Below are positions 26,125 through 35,006 of a stretch of 64,000 nucleotides of DNA, piece by piece. Made by a program: the position numbers and the translations under genes. The notes below the pieces were generated by a model that saw only the letters and a program-made list of their open reading frames with translations, was not told the DNA's origin and ran no database searches. Origin of the DNA: Arthrobacter zhangbolii (GTDB lineage: Bacteria > Actinomycetota > Actinomycetes > Actinomycetales > Micrococcaceae); assembly GCF_022869865.1 (NCBI RefSeq), contig NZ_CP094984.1:2108001-2172000 (forward strand), read 5' to 3'. Position 1 is the stretch's first letter. Every line of letters begins with the position of its first letter.

Positions 26125-29100
26125 CTACAGCTCCGAAGCCGGTACGCCTACGCCCAGGATCACCGGAGCGGGGCTGCCCGCGGTTTCCTGACGGACGGCC
26201 TGCTGCCGGGGCTCGGCCGTCACGGTGTGGCGTGCCTGGACCTGCGGCGCAGAGTCCCCTGCCGGAGCCGTCACTTCAGCGGCACCCTGCGGGCTGCTGG
26301 CTGCACGGCGGCGGCGTGCCCGGCGCACGGGCGCCTGCTCCTGCTGCGGCGCCGGTGCCTGGCGCACGGCCTTGGGCTGCTGCGCCTTCACCTCCGGTGC
26401 GTGTGCCGGCGCTGCCTTATCCGAGGCTGCGCTGTCCGGCCCTGCACTGTCCGAGACTGCCTTGTCCGAGACTGCACTGTCCGCTCCGGCGGTTTCCTGC
26501 GCAGCCGGAGCGACGACGGAAGCCACCTCGTTGAAGGCTTCCGTGAGGCTCTCCAGCGTCAGTGCGGGTTCCTGCTTGGCGGGACGCCGGCGCTGCCGGC
26601 GCGGAACCACCACCGTCTCCCCCTGGATGTTCAGGACCGCTCCGGGTTCGGTATCGGAACCGTCGGAGTCGTTCCCGGCGGGTGCCGCAGTTTCGTCGGT
26701 TGCTCCGTTGCCGGCAGCAGCGGCATCCACTACCTCATGGGCAGCGGCTGTAGCTGCGGCAATGCTGGCCAGTGCGGCACGCGCGGCCTCGGCTTTCGCC
26801 TGGCGCTCTGCGTCCTGCTGGACCGGTTCCTCCACCGGGGCGGGCTGCTGCTCGGTCGCCGGAGCACCGGCGTTCTGTCCGCGGTCCCGGTTCCGGTTCC
26901 GCTTGCGGTCCCCCCGGGTCTGCTTTTCCTGCCGGAGGTGCTGCTGGTGGTTGTCCTCGGTGACGGCGTGGCTGTGGCCCGACGGCGTGTGGCTGGTGCT
27001 CCGGCGGTGTTCCACGGGAACATCCTGCGTGACAACGCCGCGGCCGTCGCAGTGCTCACAGGTCTCCCCGAAGACCTCCAGCAGTCCGGTGCCCATCCGC
27101 TTGCGGGTCATCTGGACCAGGCCAAGCGAGGTCACCTCGGCCACCTGGTGCTTGGTGCGGTCCCGGCCCAGGCATTCCACCAGGCGGCGCAGCACCAGGT
27201 CACGGTTGGCTTCAAGGACCATGTCGATGAAGTCGATGACGATGATGCCGCCGATGTCGCGCAGCCGCAGCTGGCGGACCACTTCCTCCGCCGCTTCCAG
27301 GTTGTTCTTGGTGACGGTTTCCTCCAGGTTGCCGCCGCTGCCGGTGAACTTACCGGTGTTGACGTCCACCACGGTCATGGCTTCGGTACGGTCGATCACC
27401 AGGGAACCGCCGGAGGGCAGGAACACCTTACGGTCCAGGGCCTTGGCGATCTGCTCGTCGATGCGGTGTGCGGCGAAGATATCTTCGTCCTTGGTCCACT
27501 TCTCGAGCCGGCCCACCAGATCCGGAGCCACGTAGGTCACGTAGGCCTCGATGGTGTCCCACGCCTCGTCACCGGAAACCACAAGCTTGGAGAAGTCCTC
27601 ATTGAAGACGTCCCGGACCACCTTGATGGTCAGGTCCGGTTCTCCGTAAAGCAGTTCCGGCGGCAGCGTCTTGGTGGATTTGGATTTGGCTTCGATGGTC
27701 TCCCACTGGGCGCGGAGCCGGTTGATGTCATTCATCAGCTCCTCTTCGCTGGCTCCTTCGGCCGCGGTGCGCACAATGACGCCGGCGTTCTCGGGCAGGT
27801 GGTCCTTGAGGATCTTCTTAAGCCGGTTGCGCTCGACGTCGGGCAGCTTGCGGGAAATACCCGTCATCGAGCCGCCGGGAACGTACACCAGGTAGCGGCC
27901 GGGCAGGGAGATCTGGCTGGTCAGGCGTGCACCCTTGTGCCCCACGGGATCCTTGGTGACCTGCACCAGGACCGAATCACCGGATTTCAGCGCCAGTTCG
28001 ATCCGGCGCGGCTGCCCGTCCAGGCCGGCAGCATCCCAGTTGACCTCACCGGCATAAAGCACGGCGTTGCGGCCGCGGCCAATGTCGACGAAGGCGGCTT
28101 CCATGCTGGGAAGCACATTCTGGACCTTGCCAACGTAGACGTTGCCGATCAGGGAGTCCTGCTGGGTGTTGGAGACAAAGTGCTCGGCCAGCACGCCGTC
28201 CTCGAGGACGCCGATCTGGATCCGCTCATCGCGCTGGCGGACAATCATCTGGCGGTCCACGGACTCGCGCCGGGCCAGGAACTCGGCTTCGGTGATGACG
28301 TGGCGGCGGCGGCCGGATTCGCGGGACTCGCGGCGGCGCTGCTTCTTCGCTTCCAGGCGGGTGGAGCCCTTGACGCTGGTGACGCGGTCCGACGCCGGTG
28401 CGTCGGCATGCGCACGCGGTGCCCGTACCCGGGTGACCGTGTTGGGCGGATCATCATCCGCTCCCCCGGTCAGTTCCAGGTCCGCGTCTCCGCGGCGGCG
28501 GCGCCGGCGGCGGCGCGACGTTACGCCGTCGGACCCGGTGTCCTCGGGGCCGGTGGAAGTACCGTCTTCGCTGTTGCCGGACGTGCCGGCCTCGGTTTCG
28601 GCTCCTTGGCGGCTGCGGCCACGACGGCTGCGGCGGCGGGACCGGCCCGAATCGGCAGCGGCATCGTCTTCGTCTGTTTCATCCGCGGCGGCCGGCTTGG
28701 CCACCGGTACGGAACGTACGGCGCTCAGGTCGGGAGCATGGAACAAAACGGAGGTAGGCGATTCCGGCACCGTGAACGGATCCAGGGCGGACGTGGGGCC
28801 GGCGGCGGCTGCTTCTTTGGTCTGCGCCGCTTCTTCTGTCGCCGCTTCTTCTGTCGCTGCGTCTTCTTCAGCCTGCACTGCCGGCGCCTCTTCGGCGGCC
28901 GACGGCAGGACCGGCTCCGCGGCGGCAACGGTTTCCGGTGCGCTTTCAGCTGAGCGGGCCGGTCCGGTAGGCGTGCTTGCCCGCCGGCGGGTGCGCTTCT
29001 TGGGGGCCGCCTTGGCGGAGTCCCCGGCGTCGCCGCTCACGGAAGCGTCAGTGGATTCCTCGGTAACCGGGGTGGCCGGCGCGGTGTCAGCCGCTGCAGC

Positions 29101-29625
29101 GTTCTCCGAGTCAGGGGCTTCGGTATTGGTGGATGCCGGTCCGGCTGCCAGGGTCACTTCTTCTGCGGCGCTGTCAGTGGCTGCCGGTGCCTTTTTGGCC
29201 GGTGCCCGGCGCCTCCGGACTGCCTTGACGGGCGCTTCAGCGCCGGGTTCTGCGGATGCTTCGGTGCTGTCGGCGGCAACCGGCTGCGCATCGGCGGGCG
29301 TCTCGGCAGCGGGAGTCTCGGCAGCGGGAGTCTCGGCAGCGGGAGTCTCGACAGCGGCGGGCTTCCTGCGGGGTGCGCGCACCCGCTTGGGCTTTTCTGT
29401 TGCCGCCGGCTCAGCGGGAACGTCCGTCTGCGGCGCTGCGGGGGCGGACTGTTCCGGCGTGTTTGCTGCAGCGGTGGTTCCTGCACCCGTGTCAGCGGCG
29501 GAAGACGCCGTTGGCGATGATGCCGGAACGGACTTGCGGCGGCTGCGGGTCGCTTTCTTTACCGGCGCGGTGCCCTCAGCATTCAGGGCATCGTTCTGGT
29601 CATTCACAATGTCTGGATTATTCAT
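26125..29625 (-). CDS. rne: Ribonuclease E/G
   Basis: This is a 1166-residue endoribonuclease of the RNase E/G family with the actinobacterial layout. The long disordered N-terminus (1 to about 430) is rich in Ala/Pro/Glu and basic RRRRR tracts. The catalytic core follows: an S1 domain (about 470-560, IGNVYVGKVQNVLPSMEAAFVDIG in two runs), the DNase I-like subdomain with VVDVNTGKF (about 750) and IVIDFIDM (about 793) carrying the metal aspartates, and the zinc-link CEHC (about 855). A second disordered C-terminus follows. It initiates mRNA decay and rRNA/tRNA maturation. The ATG has only a weak ribosome binding site. Confidence 0.97.
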   Translation of the reverse strand: MNNPDIVNDQNDALNAEGTAPVKKATRSRRKSVPASSPTASSAADTGAGTTAAANTPEQSAPAAPQTDVPAEPAATEKPKRVRAPRRKPAAVETPAAETPAAETPAAETPADAQPVAADSTEASAEPGAEAPVKAVRRRRAPAKKAPAATDSAAEEVTLAAGPASTNTEAPDSENAAAADTAPATPVTEESTDASVSGDAGDSAKAAPKKRTRRRASTPTGPARSAESAPETVAAAEPVLPSAAEEAPAVQAEEDAATEEAATEEAAQTKEAAAAGPTSALDPFTVPESPTSVLFHAPDLSAVRSVPVAKPAAADETDEDDAAADSGRSRRRSRRGRSRQGAETEAGTSGNSEDGTSTGPEDTGSDGVTSRRRRRRRRGDADLELTGGADDDPPNTVTRVRAPRAHADAPASDRVTSVKGSTRLEAKKQRRRESRESGRRRHVITEAEFLARRESVDRQMIVRQRDERIQIGVLEDGVLAEHFVSNTQQDSLIGNVYVGKVQNVLPSMEAAFVDIGRGRNAVLYAGEVNWDAAGLDGQPRRIELALKSGDSVLVQVTKDPVGHKGARLTSQISLPGRYLVYVPGGSMTGISRKLPDVERNRLKKILKDHLPENAGVIVRTAAEGASEEELMNDINRLRAQWETIEAKSKSTKTLPPELLYGEPDLTIKVVRDVFNEDFSKLVVSGDEAWDTIEAYVTYVAPDLVGRLEKWTKDEDIFAAHRIDEQIAKALDRKVFLPSGGSLVIDRTEAMTVVDVNTGKFTGSGGNLEETVTKNNLEAAEEVVRQLRLRDIGGIIVIDFIDMVLEANRDLVLRRLVECLGRDRTKHQVAEVTSLGLVQMTRKRMGTGLLEVFGETCEHCDGRGVVTQDVPVEHRRSTSHTPSGHSHAVTEDNHQQHLRQEKQTRGDRKRNRNRDRGQNAGAPATEQQPAPVEEPVQQDAERQAKAEAARAALASIAAATAAAHEVVDAAAAGNGATDETAAPAGNDSDGSDTEPGAVLNIQGETVVVPRRQRRRPAKQEPALTLESLTEAFNEVASVVAPAAQETAGADSAVSDKAVSDSAGPDSAASDKAAPAHAPEVKAQQPKAVRQAPAPQQEQAPVRRARRRRAASSPQGAAEVTAPAGDSAPQVQARHTVTAEPRQQAVRQETAGSPAPVILGVGVPASEL
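29300..29359. repeat. Four tandem 15-base repeats in the 5' part of rne
   Basis: The unit gtctcggcagcggga occurs three times and a fourth time in altered form (gtctcgacagcggcg). It encodes the ETPAA repeat in the disordered N-terminus. It is in frame and so tolerant of copy-number change. Confidence 0.9.
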
Positions 29626-30049
29626 TTAGGCCTATGCTCCGGCCCTGCGGCACTGGCCACATTCCAATGCCAAAGGGCAATGAGTCGGCTGTACGGTGGC
29701 ATCGCAGCCTGCCCGCCAGCCGGAAGTCGTCTGGATGTCATTCGAGGTCGTGCCAGCTGTGGGGCGCGGTATCACTCGAAGACCAGCGGCGCTTTTCCTG
29801 CTACCTATGCGGAACGGATAACTACGTTTCGGCTATGGGTAGGTCTGGCCGGCGGATTCCCTGGTTCCCATCCGGATTGATGGGCTAGCTACATGGGAAG
29901 CATCACCGGAAGAACCGGAAGCCTGTCGCTGGACCGGTGACGGAATGTGGTTCCGCCATCAGCCAAAGTCATTATCTCATACGGCCGCGTTTTTGGCCCT
30001 CCCCAACGCATAGACTCGACGCAGACAACTACTCGGCTAAGGAGCTTCC
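29626..30049. other. 424-base divergent intergenic region between rne and the VKOR gene
   Basis: No gene is supported here. It must hold the promoters for both neighbours. On the minus strand GATAAT (about 29968-29973) could be a -10 for rne, which would give a leader of about 330 bases; a long leader would fit the RNase E autoregulation known in enterobacteria, but no conserved hairpin was recognised. On the plus strand TAGACT (30010-30015) is a possible -10 for the VKOR gene. Confidence 0.4.
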
Positions 30050-30709
30050 GTGCCATCCAGTGCAGCCCGCCCATCTCCGGGCAACGTATCCCCGGAACCG
30101 TCCCGCGTTCGGGGCGGCGAAGCAGAAGCGGTCCCCCGCGAACGCCGCTCGTTTATGTGGACGCTGCTGATTACGGCAGTGGTTGGCTGGATAGCGTCAG
30201 GAATCCTGGTCATTGAACGCCTGCGTGTTTACGCGGACGCCGGCTACATCACCAGCTGCGACATTAACCCGTGGGTTTCCTGCGGCACGGTGTTCCAAAC
30301 CTGGCAGGCCTCCATCTTCGGCTTCCCGAACCCGCTGATAGGCATAGTCGCCTTCGCCGTTGTCATCACCACGGCCATGGGCCTGCTGGCCGGTGCGCGT
30401 TTTGCCCGCTGGTACTGGATCGGACTGCAGATCGGTGTCACCCTCGGCATGGCATTTGTGGTCTGGCTGTGGAGCCAGGCGCTCTTCGACATCTACGTGC
30501 TGTGCATTTACTGCATCGTTGTCTGGGCCGCCATGATCCCGCTGTTTGTCTTCACCACCATCCGCAACCTGGCATCCGGTGTTATACCCGCCTCTGCGGG
30601 GCTGGTCCGGTTCCTGACCGATTGGGCCTGGGCCATTGTCGTGCTCCTGTGGGTGGCGACGGCAGCATCCATCTTCTTCCGGTTCCTCAACTCCTTTATA
30701 GGCGGCTAG
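30050..30709 (+). CDS. Vitamin K epoxide reductase (VKOR) family membrane protein
   Basis: The 219-residue protein has a Pro/Arg-rich cytoplasmic start and five hydrophobic helices. It has the four VKOR cysteines: the loop pair Cys70 and Cys78 (ITSCDINPWVSCG) and the active CxxC, CIYC at 152-155. In actinobacteria VKOR reoxidises the secreted DsbA-like oxidase that makes disulfides, using menaquinone. The start is GTG at 30050 with AAGGAG just upstream. It is alone on the plus strand and converges with the maltokinase-cap gene. Confidence 0.92.
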   Translation: MPSSAARPSPGNVSPEPSRVRGGEAEAVPRERRSFMWTLLITAVVGWIASGILVIERLRVYADAGYITSCDINPWVSCGTVFQTWQASIFGFPNPLIGIVAFAVVITTAMGLLAGARFARWYWIGLQIGVTLGMAFVVWLWSQALFDIYVLCIYCIVVWAAMIPLFVFTTIRNLASGVIPASAGLVRFLTDWAWAIVVLLWVATAASIFFRFLNSFIGG

Positions 30710-30739
30710 GAACCCCTTTCAGCCCGCGGCCGGTGTGCG

Positions 30740-31384
30740 CTAGCGGCCGCCCTGAACCGGCATTCCCCAGGCAAACACCACAGGTATCTCCTGGTCCTGC
30801 CAGGTGGCTTCCAGTGAGGGATCCGGTGCGGTTCGTCCGTCCAGGTCCAGCAGCCGGACCACTGAGAATTCCCAGCCGCCGTGCTCCAGCACGGACACGG
30901 TCCAGTCCTGCGGCTCATACGGAGGTGCATCCACCAGTTCGGCGCCGTCCGGCATTCCGCTGCTGCGTACCTTCATGGATTCCGGCAGGAGTTCGCGGAC
31001 GCCATTCTGTTCGGTGTACTGGGCTGCCTGGCCCTGCTTGGAAAAAAGCGCCGCTTCGAGCGCCTGGGCGTACGCCGGATCCCCCAGTGCGTCATAGACC
31101 CAGCGCCGGCCAAGGACGGAGTGGTCCATCTCGGTAATGAGGAACCGCTCGGCACCGGCCAGCGGCGCACCGCGGTAGGTGAGCGGTACCTGCACCGTCA
31201 CCCCGCCCGCTGCGACAATGAGGGTTTCGATCCCCACGGCGCCTTCCGGATCGTCAAACCGGAAGGCACACAGCTTCTGCGCGGTCACCGGTTCCTGCGT
31301 TGGGAACCACACCGTTGTGGGCAGCCAGTCTGAAATAAGGTCCATCTTGCCGGGACGCAGCTCGGCGTCATAAATGAGTGCCAT
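30740..31384 (-). CDS. Maltokinase N-terminal cap-like domain protein
   Basis: The 214-residue protein starts MALIYDAELRPGK and contains WLPTTVWFP (about residues 19-27), resembling the N-terminal cap domain of mycobacterial maltokinase. There is no kinase domain: no APH-type Brenner motif follows. Stand-alone cap proteins are known in actinobacteria (Corynebacterium CG0192-type), and their role is unclear. The ATG at 31384 is preferred over a GTG two codons upstream; ribosome binding site weak. No glycogen or trehalose genes are nearby, so a role in alpha-glucan metabolism is only a guess. Confidence 0.65.
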   Translation of the reverse strand: MALIYDAELRPGKMDLISDWLPTTVWFPTQEPVTAQKLCAFRFDDPEGAVGIETLIVAAGGVTVQVPLTYRGAPLAGAERFLITEMDHSVLGRRWVYDALGDPAYAQALEAALFSKQGQAAQYTEQNGVRELLPESMKVRSSGMPDGAELVDAPPYEPQDWTVSVLEHGGWEFSVVRLLDLDGRTAPDPSLEATWQDQEIPVVFAWGMPVQGGR

Positions 31385-31503
31385 GGGCACAGCTTAGGCG
31401 TAACCGGCTAACCGGTGCGGAATTTCCGGCACCCGTTTCCGGTTCCCGCCTTAACCGCCCGGAGGATATTTACGGGCGGTCCCGCACCATCCAGAGGAGT
31501 TCC

Positions 31504-32610
31504 ATGCGTCGAACGAACGCTGCCCAGCCACCCCAAACCACACCCCGCACAGCATTGGTAGCCGGGGCTACCGGCATTGCCGGTGCTGCCCTGGTGGACC
31601 TGCTCACCCGGGAGGCATGGACCGTCCTGGCCCTGTCCCGCAGCGGCGGCGCCGCCGACCCGGCGCGCCCCGGCGTCGTACCGGTGGCAGCGGACCTGAC
31701 GTCTCCGGACAGCCTGGCGGCAGCGCTGGCCGGCACCCGGCCCACCCACGTCTTTTTCACCTCCTGGTCCCGGCAGGAGACGGAGGCGGAGAACATTGCC
31801 GTGAACTCGGCAATGGTGCGCAACCTGCTGGCCGCGCTGACCCATGCACAGTTGGAGCACGTGGCCCTGATGACCGGCCTCAAGCACTACATGGGACCGT
31901 TTGAGGCGTACGGCGAGGGCCCGATGCCGGACACGCCGTTCTCCGAAGACGAGCCCCGGCTGCCGGTGGACAATTTCTACTATGCGCAGGAAGACGAACT
32001 GATGGCTGCCGCGGAACGGCAGGGCTTCGCCTGGTCCGTCCACCGCGCCCACACCGTCATCGGTTTCGCTGTTGGCAATGCCATGAACATGGGCCAGACA
32101 CTGGCGGCGCAGGCCACCCTCTGCCGCGAACTCGGGATGCCGTTTGTCTTCCCCGGCTCCGAAACCCAGTGGAACTCGGTCACGGATATGACCGACGCAG
32201 GCCTGCTGGCCGAGCACATGCTCTGGGCAGCCACGGACCCCGAGACGGCCAACGAGGCGTTCAACGTGGTCAACGGCGACGTGTTCCGCTGGCGCAGCCT
32301 GTGGCCGCGGCTGGCTGAATGGTTTGGCGTTGAGCCGGAGGGCTTTGAGGGACACATCCGGCCGCTGGAGGAGCAGATGGCCGGAATGGGTGACACCTGG
32401 AAGGAACTGGCTGTCCGGCACAATCTGGCCGAAACCGACCTCGGGCGGCTGGCCTCGTGGTGGCACACGGACGCGGACCTGGGCCGCAAGGTGGAGGTAC
32501 TGACGGACATGAGCAAGAGCCGGCTGGCAGGCTTTACCGGCTACCGGCGCACCGAAAACGCTTTCAAGGATCTGTTCCTGCGGCTGCGCAGCGAGAACCT
32601 CATTCCCTGA
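31504..32610 (+). CDS. SDR family oxidoreductase, PRISE-like (progesterone 5-beta-reductase-type)
   Basis: The 368-residue protein opens with a Rossmann fold, ALVAGATGIAGAALVDLL (about 14-31), and has the KHYMGPF segment (about 127) and DNFYYAQED (about 156-164) with the tyrosine pair typical of extended SDRs related to iridoid synthase and enone reductases. It probably reduces activated C=C bonds with NADPH; the bacterial substrate is unknown. AGAGGAG precedes the ATG. It stands alone and converges with ndk across a shared hairpin. Confidence 0.83.
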   Translation: MRRTNAAQPPQTTPRTALVAGATGIAGAALVDLLTREAWTVLALSRSGGAADPARPGVVPVAADLTSPDSLAAALAGTRPTHVFFTSWSRQETEAENIAVNSAMVRNLLAALTHAQLEHVALMTGLKHYMGPFEAYGEGPMPDTPFSEDEPRLPVDNFYYAQEDELMAAAERQGFAWSVHRAHTVIGFAVGNAMNMGQTLAAQATLCRELGMPFVFPGSETQWNSVTDMTDAGLLAEHMLWAATDPETANEAFNVVNGDVFRWRSLWPRLAEWFGVEPEGFEGHIRPLEEQMAGMGDTWKELAVRHNLAETDLGRLASWWHTDADLGRKVEVLTDMSKSRLAGFTGYRRTENAFKDLFLRLRSENLIP

Positions 32611-32641
32611 TCCCGCTGCGTCCGGCGCACAGGAGACGGAA

Positions 32642-32671
32642 AAGGCCGGCACCGCAAACGGTGCCGGCCTT
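32642..32671. terminator. Terminator between the PRISE-like gene and ndk
   Basis: A perfect 12-base stem (32642-32653 with 32660-32671) with loop gcaaac lies between two convergent genes. On the minus strand it runs into TTTTCC, so it best serves the ndk transcript; on the plus strand the tail is weak. Confidence 0.75.
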
Positions 32672-32683
32672 GAGAACCTCAGG

Positions 32684-33100
32684 CTATTTGAACCAGATGC
32701 CGATTTCGCGTGCTGCGGACTCGGGCGAGTCTGAACCGTGAACCAGGTTCTGCTGGACTGCCGTTCCCCAGTCGCGGCCAAAGTCGCCGCGGATGGTGCC
32801 CGGAGCCGCCGTCGTCGGATCGGTGGTGCCGGCCAGTGAACGGAATCCTTCGATGACCCGCTCGCCTTCCAGGACAGCGGCAACAATCGGGCCGCTGAGC
32901 ATAAACTCCACGAGCGGCTCATAGAACGGCTTGCCCTGGTGCTCCTCGTAGTGCTCTTCGAGGATGGCCCGGGTGGCTTCGGTCTTCTTCAGTTCCGCCA
33001 CGGTGTAGCCCTTGGCTTCGATCCGGGCCAGGATGGCGCCGGTGAGGCGGCGCTGGACGCCGTCGGGCTTGATCAGGACGAGTGTGCGCTCGGTGCTCAC
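32684..33100 (-). CDS. ndk: Nucleoside diphosphate kinase
   Basis: The 138-residue protein has the Ndk start (TLVLIKPDGVQRRLTG) and the active-site histidine in LVHGSDSPESA (His121). It exchanges phosphate between NTPs and NDPs and so links with ribonucleotide reductase for dNTP supply. It is the last gene of ileS-folC-DUF4233-ndk, 39 bases after the DUF4233 gene. Confidence 0.98.
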   Translation of the reverse strand: MSTERTLVLIKPDGVQRRLTGAILARIEAKGYTVAELKKTEATRAILEEHYEEHQGKPFYEPLVEFMLSGPIVAAVLEGERVIEGFRSLAGTTDPTTAAPGTIRGDFGRDWGTAVQQNLVHGSDSPESAAREIGIWFK

Positions 33101-33139
33101 GGTTGTATCTCCTAGAAAGTTCGGGTGTCTGGTCTAAGC

Positions 33140-33616
33140 CTAGTCGGTGCCGGGAGCGGTTTCCGGGCCGCTTGCGGGGCCGGTCTCCCCCGGATGCGCT
33201 TTTTCCCATTCAGCCTGCTGTCGGTCCCGTTCACGGTTTTCCCGGTCCAGCCGCATTCCGGCCCGCAGCCCGTACCACCAGGTGAGGGCGAAGAGCACAC
33301 CCACCAGGAACATCATGGGTTCCAGGAGACCGGTGGCGATGATGACCAGCTGCAGGATCCAGCCGATCACCGGCCCGGCAGGCTTGGACAACAGGGCGCA
33401 GGTGCCCACCAGCGCTGCTGCCAGCAGCACACCGCCACCCAGCAGCAGCGCCGGGGAGATGGTGCCGCGGTGCAGGCCAAAGACCGCCAGGGTGCCGAAC
33501 AGCACCACGAAGGCTTCCAGCGTCAACACTGTGGAGGCGAACATAACCTTCACGGAGCGGCGCTTTTTGGGCATACCCGGGCGCCATTCACGCTGGGCCT
33601 TGGTCAGTTTTGCCAT
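33140..33616 (-). CDS. DUF4233 membrane protein
   Basis: The 158-residue protein has a basic start (MAKLTKAQREWRPGMPKKRRSVK), about four hydrophobic helices (residues 24-115) including the LTWWYGLRAG segment, and a charged C-terminal tail. The family is conserved between folC and ndk in actinobacteria; its function is unknown. It begins 10 bases after folC. Confidence 0.88.
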   Translation of the reverse strand: MAKLTKAQREWRPGMPKKRRSVKVMFASTVLTLEAFVVLFGTLAVFGLHRGTISPALLLGGGVLLAAALVGTCALLSKPAGPVIGWILQLVIIATGLLEPMMFLVGVLFALTWWYGLRAGMRLDRENRERDRQQAEWEKAHPGETGPASGPETAPGTD

Positions 33617-33626
33617 AACCGGCTGC

Positions 33627-35006
33627 CTACTTTCCGAGGAGGGTGCGCGCTTCGGCGACCACGGTGATGGATCCGACAACCAGTACGCCGCCGGACAGGT
33701 CATTGTTCTCTTCGGCCTTTTCCACCGCACGTTCCAGGGCGTTGTCCAAGCCGGCCTCCACTTGGATGTCCTCGTCCGCGAACCCGGCATCCACCGCGTC
33801 CTGGACAAGTTCCTCGGCCGGGATGGCGCGCGGCGAGCTGGACTGGGTGAGAACAACACTGCTGACCAGGTCCCCCAGCTGCTCGCGCAGCTCACTCAGG
33901 ATGCCGACGGCGTCCTTTTCCGCCAGGATGCCGACCACCAGCACCAGCGTGCTGAAGTTGAACGCTTCGCGGAGCGCTTCGGCGGTGGCTTTGGCCCCGG
34001 CAGGGTTGTGCGCGGCATCCACCACGATGGTGGGGGCGGTCCGCACCACCTCGAGGCGGCCCGGAGAGGTCACGGTGGAGAACCCGGTACGCAGCAGTTC
34101 GACGTCGAGCTCCTTGGTGCCGCCGCCAATGAAGGCTTCCAGCGCCGCCACGGCCACGGCAGCGTTCTCCGCCTGATGCGCCCCGTGCAGGGGAAGCAGG
34201 AGGTCCTCGTAGCGTCCGGCCAGGCCGTTGATGGTGACCATCTGGCCGCCCACCGCCATAACCCGGGAGTCAACGCCGAATTCGACGCCTTCGAACCGGA
34301 ACGGGACGCCGGCCTCGTGCGCCTTTTCCAGCAGCACCTGCGCAGCTTCCATCGGCTGGGCGGCACTGATGAGGAACCCGTTCTCCTTGATGATTCCGGC
34401 CTTTTCATAGGCAATATCGGCAACGTCGTCACCGAGCAGGTCCGTGTGGTCCAGGGAGATCGGGGTGACCACCGAAACCTGTCCGTCGCCCACGTTCGTC
34501 GCATCGGTGATTCCGCCGAGGCCCACTTCAATCACGGCAACATCCACGGGCTCGTCGGCGAAGACGGCAAACCCGAGGATGGTCACAGCCTCGAAGTAGG
34601 TCAGCCGCGGCTCTCCTGCCGCCTCCAGTTCGGCGTCGACAATGTCCAGGTACGGGCGGATTTCATCCCAGATCCGGACAAACGTTTCATCGCTGACGGG
34701 TTCGCCGTCAATGCTGATCCGTTCAGTCACGCTGGTCAGGTGCGGACTGGTGTAACGGCCGGTGCGCAGCCCGTAGGCGCGCAGGCCCGCCTCGATCATC
34801 CGCGCCGTGGACGTTTTGCCGTTGGTGCCGGTGATGTGGATGATCGGGAAGGCCTTGTTCGGCTCCCCCAGCACCTCCATGGCCCGGAACAGCGGAGCCA
34901 TGCGCGGCTCCATCTTGTTTTCCGGGGCACGGCTGAGCAATTCGGCGTACACGCTTTCCACGGAGAAGCCGTCAATGGATCCGGACGGACGGTCTGCTGC
35001 ACTCAT
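33627..35006 (-). CDS. folC: Bifunctional folylpolyglutamate synthase/dihydrofolate synthase
   Basis: FolC adds glutamate to dihydropteroate and to folates. The 459-residue protein carries the P-loop ITGTNGKTS (58-66), the GLGG segment (EVGLGGITDATN) and the VDAAHNPAGA motif of the Mur-ligase C-terminal domain. The start overlaps the ileS stop by one base (TAATG), so it is coupled to ileS and thus indirectly to the T-box. Confidence 0.97.
   Translation of the reverse strand: MSAADRPSGSIDGFSVESVYAELLSRAPENKMEPRMAPLFRAMEVLGEPNKAFPIIHITGTNGKTSTARMIEAGLRAYGLRTGRYTSPHLTSVTERISIDGEPVSDETFVRIWDEIRPYLDIVDAELEAAGEPRLTYFEAVTILGFAVFADEPVDVAVIEVGLGGITDATNVGDGQVSVVTPISLDHTDLLGDDVADIAYEKAGIIKENGFLISAAQPMEAAQVLLEKAHEAGVPFRFEGVEFGVDSRVMAVGGQMVTINGLAGRYEDLLLPLHGAHQAENAAVAVAALEAFIGGGTKELDVELLRTGFSTVTSPGRLEVVRTAPTIVVDAAHNPAGAKATAEALREAFNFSTLVLVVGILAEKDAVGILSELREQLGDLVSSVVLTQSSSPRAIPAEELVQDAVDAGFADEDIQVEAGLDNALERAVEKAEENNDLSGGVLVVGSITVVAEARTLLGK

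Noticed and set aside
26227-28953. 908-codon plus-strand open frame opposite rne
   Set aside because: It is the mirror of rne; no start signal and no recognisable domain, and the minus-strand RNase E motifs are unmistakable.
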